From NCBI GenBank assembly GCA_039028975.1, contig JBCCHB010000076.1:1-64000 (forward strand): a stretch of DNA of 64,000 nucleotides, given 5' to 3'. Position 1 is the first letter of the stretch; each line of letters starts with the position of its first letter. Origin of the DNA: JAHBNG01 sp039028975 (GTDB taxonomy: Bacteria > Chloroflexota > Anaerolineae > Caldilineales > Caldilineaceae). A model generated the notes under the pieces. That model was not told the origin of the DNA. It made no database searches and was given only the letters and a program-made list of their open reading frames with translations. A program made the position numbers and the translations under genes. Positions 60,180 through 64,000 of the stretch are shown here, piece by piece.

Positions 60180-61244
60180 TTAGAACGGATAATCTCCGGC
60201 AGTCTCTGCATCTACATAAACCTGAGCATTACCATACAAAACATTGCCTACAGCTCGCAGATTCTCATAGCCAGGGATGCCTAAATCTGTGCCTTCGCCG
60301 ATGGTCTCACCAGCCATGTGCATCATAGCGATTTTGTTACATGCTTCGCCAGCTACCGCCGGATCCCAGAAGCCAATGGCGTCAATAGCACCCGTGGTAA
60401 GCAGATCGCCAGCAATTGAGGGTAGGCTTGTACCAACAACCGCAACCTCGTCCTGAAGACCCGCTTCTTCAATTGCCTGCCCAATGCCAGCTACGTCAGT
60501 TGACGCGCTGCCTTGCATCCCTTTGGTATTGGGGAAAGCTTTCAGAACTTCCTTCGCCTTTTCGTACGCATTTTGGGCGTCATCAAAGGTCTCATTCTTA
60601 TCACCCACCAACGTCATATTCGGGTAGGCTTCAAGCTGCCGAGCAATGGCACCGTCTACCCACTGGTTATGCGTCTCGGAACCAAGGCTACCGACGAAGA
60701 CAGCGTACTCACCCTCTTCGCCCATCTCAGCTGCCAACTGATCCATCAAACCAGCACCAAAGGCCTCATTGTCAAACGCTTCGATGTTGTAGTGCATGTT
60801 CTGCTGGCTTGATGCCTCATGGGTCACAACCGTGATCCCTGCTTCCATAGCCTTTTGCAAAACTGGCTCAAGCTGGGTTGGATCCATGGGAATCACGCAG
60901 AGGGCCGAGACGCTCTGAGCAATCAGATCTTCAATAATCGGAATCTGCTGGGCCGCGTCTGCTTCTGCCGGACCCACCAATGAGGCATTGATGGCATTGT
61001 CTTCGCCAAATTTCTTCACGCCCTCTTCCATGCGGTTGAACCAGTTAATACCAGCAATCTTCACCACCGTGGTAAAGACCTGATCACCACCACTGCTCTC
61101 CTCACCTGCTGACTCACTATCTGCATCAGCACTCGCGTCGGACTCCATCGACTCGCCCGTTGGCTCCATAGTCGTCACACATGAGGACAAGACGAGTCCC
61201 ATAATCAACAAAAGTGATAGAATACCAAGAAATCTTCGATTCAC
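60180..61244 (-). CDS. CUT2 sugar/AI-2-like substrate-binding lipoprotein
   Basis: Protein of 354 residues starting at GTG 61244, chosen because GAGGAG lies directly upstream and the following NRRFLGILSLLLIMGLVLSSC is a proper lipoprotein signal; longer ATG frames put charged residues in front of it. An acidic Ser/Asp/Glu linker precedes a two-lobed Peripla_BP_4 domain (VKIAGINWFNRMEEGVKKF, LCVIPMDPTQ, FWDPAVAG). It most resembles rhamnose- and AI-2-type binding proteins in style, but the ligand is not certain. It leads the operon to 56315. Confidence 0.87.
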   Translation of the reverse strand: MNRRFLGILSLLLIMGLVLSSCVTTMEPTGESMESDASADADSESAGEESSGGDQVFTTVVKIAGINWFNRMEEGVKKFGEDNAINASLVGPAEADAAQQIPIIEDLIAQSVSALCVIPMDPTQLEPVLQKAMEAGITVVTHEASSQQNMHYNIEAFDNEAFGAGLMDQLAAEMGEEGEYAVFVGSLGSETHNQWVDGAIARQLEAYPNMTLVGDKNETFDDAQNAYEKAKEVLKAFPNTKGMQGSASTDVAGIGQAIEEAGLQDEVAVVGTSLPSIAGDLLTTGAIDAIGFWDPAVAGEACNKIAMMHMAGETIGEGTDLGIPGYENLRAVGNVLYGNAQVYVDAETAGDYPF

Positions 61245-61710
61245 GATTAGCTCCTCTAGTGTTGGCTCATTAGGCAAAAGATCCATCATCCGGCCATGGT
61301 ACCTAGCTTCATATGAAAAGAGGCGACCTACTCTATAGATGGCCAATAAAGTTCTGTCTTCCCTTCTCAGGAACCCCCAGAATAGATCCGAGAAGAGTCA
61401 GGACAAGACTTTTCTGGCAAAGTATAAGGTAGCCATCTGAGCCGCACGAACGCAGATAGTGGCTATCGAAGACGAGTATCTTTATGGAGCCTGATAAGCA
61501 CATAGTTTGTAGAAATGAAAAAGGTGTTTCACTGTAAGTTCGCTTTGGGGGCACGTAACCAGCGAACAGATACAGAGGGCTATACAATAATCCAAGGGTA
61601 CCCCAATTGTCAAAAGAGATGGGCAGCAAATCGACCAGCGGATTTTGGTTGAGAGTAAATGGGTACGATGGGAGCGGATTCCGGATTTGACTGACAGAAT
61701 AAGAGGCCTA
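61245..61710. other. Gene-free region with a family B repeat
   Basis: This 466-base gap upstream of the binding-protein gene holds a family-B copy (61333-61427) and otherwise only short unconvincing frames. The promoter of the CUT2 operon is expected between 61245 and 61330, but I cannot assign boxes. Confidence 0.45.
61333..61427 (-). repeat. Family B repeat, copy 3
   Basis: Read on the minus strand this begins TATACTTTGCCAGAAAAG then TCTTGTCC and ends TTGGCCATCTATAGAG, matching the copies at 26831 and 56106. On the plus strand the end word is GACTTTTCTGGCAAAGTATA. Unlike the other two copies, no gene start follows that end. Confidence 0.7.
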
Positions 61711-62814
61711 CTATCCTACAATCAGTGGATGAGGGTAGATCTGGTTGAAGAGATATCCTTCCAGATTAAAGGGAACCTCTTCGGGTTGGCTATGGCCAAA
61801 CTCATCGGTGGCTCGGGTCAAAATGGCCCATTTGCCTGGTATTGCGTTCCATTCAAAGGCAAAGCGTACCCACGCATACTGAAGGTTAGGAGGTAATAGG
61901 GTTGCTGGCTGCCAATCAGTCGTTTCTCCTGCTTCATTCCTGACGCACCACTCGACTTGGCTTAGGCGGCCATGAGGAGAGCGGGCCACACCGCAGATCT
62001 CTTGCACACCAGGTTGAAGAGGGGCGTTCCAAGGATGCGCCAGTGAACTTTTGACATTCTGGGTGGTAATCGTGCCGCCCCGTGCGGGGGCATATTCATC
62101 GGCCGGCCACTCTGGTCCTACCAAAACATAGTTTTTCGTATTGCGCTGCACCCAGATCTTCTGGCTAGAGACGGTGATCGAGCCAACCCATTTGACGCTG
62201 TTGGAGCCGATCCAGCCGGGGACAAGCAGGCGCACCGGAAAACCGTGATCAGGGGGTAACAGCTCGCCATTCATCAGATAGGCTAGAATAGTATCAGGAT
62301 CCAGGGCCTTTTCAATCGGTATGGGTCTGCTAATGCCCCCTTCCGGTGCCTCCTTATCCAATCCCTTGGGATTCACGTCTACAGCTGATGACTTGACTCC
62401 AGCCAACTCTAATACGGTATGTAATGAGACCCCGGTCCAAATTGCATTGCCTACGCCACCAAGCATCCAGGGCGTCATGTTCAGCTCATCCGATTGGCTC
62501 TGCTTGCCCAGAACTTCTTTAAACAAATTACGCTGACTCCCTGCACACTCCAAATATGAAATCACCGTATGAGCGGGCAACTTCAGCAGATCATCCAGGG
62601 TCAATTGAAGGGTGCGTTCCACCCCATCGCCCGTAATCTCCAGCACGTATTTGGCTGGATCAATCATAGGCGTTTTGACGCTATTGCAGACAAAGAAATG
62701 TTCGGCTGGTGTAATAAATGAGGTGAAAAGATTGGCCGGTGTCTCTAGGCTGTCTGAGTGGCAGATCAGCTTCTCTGTGGATTTTACCCAAGACGGGTCT
62801 GCGTTGCCTTTCAT
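61711..62814 (-). CDS. Sulfite-oxidase-fold molybdopterin oxidoreductase
   Basis: Protein of 367 residues from the ATG at 62814 (GAGGAG upstream). The molybdopterin domain has the molybdenum-ligand Cys in ISYLECAGSQRN, then WTGVSLHTVLELAG, DHGFPVRLLVPGWIGSNSVK (written as the usual G-x-P-x-R-L-x-V-PG) and KWVGSITV. A C-terminal dimerisation domain of the Mo-co type follows (SPHGRLSQVEWCVRN, WAILTRATDEFGHSQP). No signal peptide is evident, so it appears cytosolic. Relatives oxidise sulfite or act as SorA/YedY-like enzymes. It follows the BatE gene by 19 bases. Confidence 0.88.
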   Translation of the reverse strand: MKGNADPSWVKSTEKLICHSDSLETPANLFTSFITPAEHFFVCNSVKTPMIDPAKYVLEITGDGVERTLQLTLDDLLKLPAHTVISYLECAGSQRNLFKEVLGKQSQSDELNMTPWMLGGVGNAIWTGVSLHTVLELAGVKSSAVDVNPKGLDKEAPEGGISRPIPIEKALDPDTILAYLMNGELLPPDHGFPVRLLVPGWIGSNSVKWVGSITVSSQKIWVQRNTKNYVLVGPEWPADEYAPARGGTITTQNVKSSLAHPWNAPLQPGVQEICGVARSPHGRLSQVEWCVRNEAGETTDWQPATLLPPNLQYAWVRFAFEWNAIPGKWAILTRATDEFGHSQPEEVPFNLEGYLFNQIYPHPLIVG

Positions 62815-62833
62815 CAGTCTAATTGCTCCTCTC

Positions 62834-63682
62834 TTAGCCACTATCTGTAATCTGAACAAGCCCTACGGTTTCCGCAGGTACCCAGCCTTGAAGTTCATCG
62901 CCGGGCAGCGCCAATCGAAGCCACTGACCCCTGGTCTCCAGAATGGTGATCTTGGCCCCAGCGTGTAAGGTGAATTCGGTAATGTTGTTGGGATTTGGAC
63001 CACTCAACACGTCCACTTCGCTGGCCAACAGAATTCCTTGTGGGCGAGTCTGATCCGCATAGACCCGTACGCCCAAGAGCAGGACAGAACTCACTAACAC
63101 AAGCGCTGTGAGAATTACGCCATACCATGTGATTTCGCGTAGTCTTGGTGAGGCGGAAACATATCGATTGAGAACAATCCACAACAATACCACGACAAAC
63201 CAAGAGCACAACCCCAATAGCGCCATTTCATTTAGCGTCAACCAGCGACTTGTCGTTAAGGCCGCTTGGCCAATCAGCGATTCACGTTGGGCTTCATACC
63301 GGTCAGCAGCTTGGCTATTGGCTAACCTTAAATTGGCGCGCAGATCTGAATCGCGTGGAATCAGCAGAACCGCCCGTTCGTAATTAAGAATGGCACGTCC
63401 CAGATCATTTTCCTTATAGTATGCATTGGCCAAATTGAAGAAGAGACGTCCGTCCCGAACCCCTTGACTAACTAGCCCTTCGTATGTAAGCGCGGCTTCT
63501 GCAAATCGACCTTCATCGTAGAGGCGATTCCCAGCCTCCATTGTTTCCTTAGGTGCTTCATTCGCTTGTCCTTGGGCTGCTATATCGTTGGCTTGCATTC
63601 CAAGGAGAATGAATAGCGAGAGCAGTACCCTCATCAGCCCTATCAGCAGTCTCTTAAACATAAATAGCGTTCTATCATTCAT
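62834..63682 (-). CDS. BatE-like TPR and SH3 protein
   Basis: Protein of 282 residues from the ATG at 63682, two bases after the stop of the preceding gene. A signal or membrane segment (LLIGLMRVLLSLFILLG) is followed by TPR-like repeats (GNRLYDEGRFAEAALTYEGL, FFNLANAYYKENDLGRAI), two membrane segments (about 175-195 and 207-227) and a C-terminal bacterial SH3 domain (VDVLSGPNPNNITEFTLHAG). This is the BatE arrangement of the Bat (Bacteroides aerotolerance) operon, thought to act in envelope stress. Confidence 0.82.
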   Translation of the reverse strand: MNDRTLFMFKRLLIGLMRVLLSLFILLGMQANDIAAQGQANEAPKETMEAGNRLYDEGRFAEAALTYEGLVSQGVRDGRLFFNLANAYYKENDLGRAILNYERAVLLIPRDSDLRANLRLANSQAADRYEAQRESLIGQAALTTSRWLTLNEMALLGLCSWFVVVLLWIVLNRYVSASPRLREITWYGVILTALVLVSSVLLLGVRVYADQTRPQGILLASEVDVLSGPNPNNITEFTLHAGAKITILETRGQWLRLALPGDELQGWVPAETVGLVQITDSG

Positions 63683-63684
63683 AG

Positions 63685-64000
63685 CTATGGCAAAGCTTGT
63701 TCTAGTGCGTTCAAAAGTGAGGTTACTTCGGACCAAATTGTCTCAGGGGTGTGGCTGCTCTGACCTGGTGCAAACCGACTCATTTCACTAAATGCTAACA
63801 GGTGCTGTATACGAGCGACTACTTGGTCTTCTATACCTTCTTCTCGCAGCTTTAGCCCTAACTCGGTATGGGTTAACCCAGAGACCGATACCGCCAATTT
63901 ATCATCCAAGTAGGTCATCAATACCTGGCTAGCGCTGCTCGCTGGATCCGCATGAGCTGCTTTGGCTTGCTTGAGCTGCCGTTGAGCCTGGCGCAATGCA
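63685..64000 (-). CDS. BatD-like protein, C-terminal end (partial)
   Basis: The frame is open to the window edge, giving at least 105 residues; the true start is outside. The visible part is a charged helical C-terminus (RQAQRQLKQAKAAHADPASS onward, with GLTHTELGLKLREEG and LLNALEQALP at the end). This pattern of a cytosolic tail with short helices is typical of the end of BatD (oxygen-tolerance) proteins that precede BatE, and the spacing to the next gene supports it. The call rests mainly on context. Confidence 0.6.
   Translation of the reverse strand, partial: ALRQAQRQLKQAKAAHADPASSASQVLMTYLDDKLAVSVSGLTHTELGLKLREEGIEDQVVARIQHLLAFSEMSRFAPGQSSHTPETIWSEVTSLLNALEQALP

Noticed and set aside
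61645..61896. 83-codon plus-strand frame overlapping the sulfite-oxidase-fold gene end
   Set aside because: It overlaps the conserved C-terminal domain of that gene on the other strand and resembles no protein.

Overview
The window looks like a stretch of a free-living, heterotrophic member of the Chloroflexota, most likely a Caldilineae/Anaerolineae-type bacterium. This is an inference from gene content: there are five sugar-type ABC importers in 64 kb, several substrate-binding lipoproteins carry both a twin-arginine signal and a lipobox, ECF sigma factors are frequent, and there is an Uma2 protein, a kinase fused to a formylglycine-generating-enzyme-like domain and a Bat operon end. No rRNA, tRNA or CRISPR array was seen. 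The genetic code is the standard bacterial one; many genes end in TGA.

Layout. 0.3-5 kb: alpha/beta hydrolase, Gfo/Idh/MocA oxidoreductase and a DUF3500 lipoprotein, followed by the tail of a large minus-strand operon. 13.1-4.3 kb (minus): CUT1 importer (binding protein, two permeases with an Uma2 gene between them), then D-2-hydroxyacid dehydrogenase, enolase-superfamily enzyme, cytidine-deaminase-like enzyme, NAD epimerase and a sugar-phosphate isomerase: an uptake-and-catabolism unit for an unidentified sugar or sugar acid. 16.7-13.3 kb (minus): a second CUT1 importer. 18.6-17.4 kb: an ECF sigma factor fused to a DUF1080-like lectin fold. 20.3-26.2 kb (plus): aldo/keto reductase, small-molecule kinase, two HAD phosphatases, RidA, GNAT, DUF3293 and threonine dehydratase. 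30.1-26.4 kb (minus): a third CUT1 importer and a Bcp-type peroxiredoxin whose catalytic cysteine codon is TGA, a strong selenoprotein candidate. 38.5-30.2 kb (minus): GST, a DUF6429 gene interrupted by TGA, and an LplABC-type importer whose permeases and binding protein are separated by a kinase gene, a decayed ATPase and a BrnT/BrnA toxin-antitoxin pair. 42.4-39.0 kb (minus): alpha-hydroxyacid oxidase, ThDP-dependent lyase and a hydroxyisourate-hydrolase-like protein. 42.6-47.7 kb (plus): SDR, cation/proton antiporter and GMC oxidoreductase. 48.8-47.7 kb: ECF sigma/anti-sigma pair. 49-50.7 kb: membrane protein and aminotransferase. 56.1-52.1 kb (minus): the Hen1-Pnkp RNA-repair cassette. 61.2-56.3 kb (minus): a CUT2 importer (binding protein, ATPase, two permeases). 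64-61.7 kb (minus): BatD end, BatE and a sulfite-oxidase-fold enzyme.

The intergenic DNA is unusually structured. At least three dispersed non-coding repeat families (called A, B and C here) occur in two to six copies; in family A the stem sequence changes on both arms together, and in two copies the inner core is inverted relative to the ends. In four of the five transporter loci a long hairpin sits directly after the binding-protein gene. The most interesting single observation is the candidate selenocysteine peroxiredoxin at 26355-26819, followed by the repeat families and the sigma factor/lectin-fold fusion.
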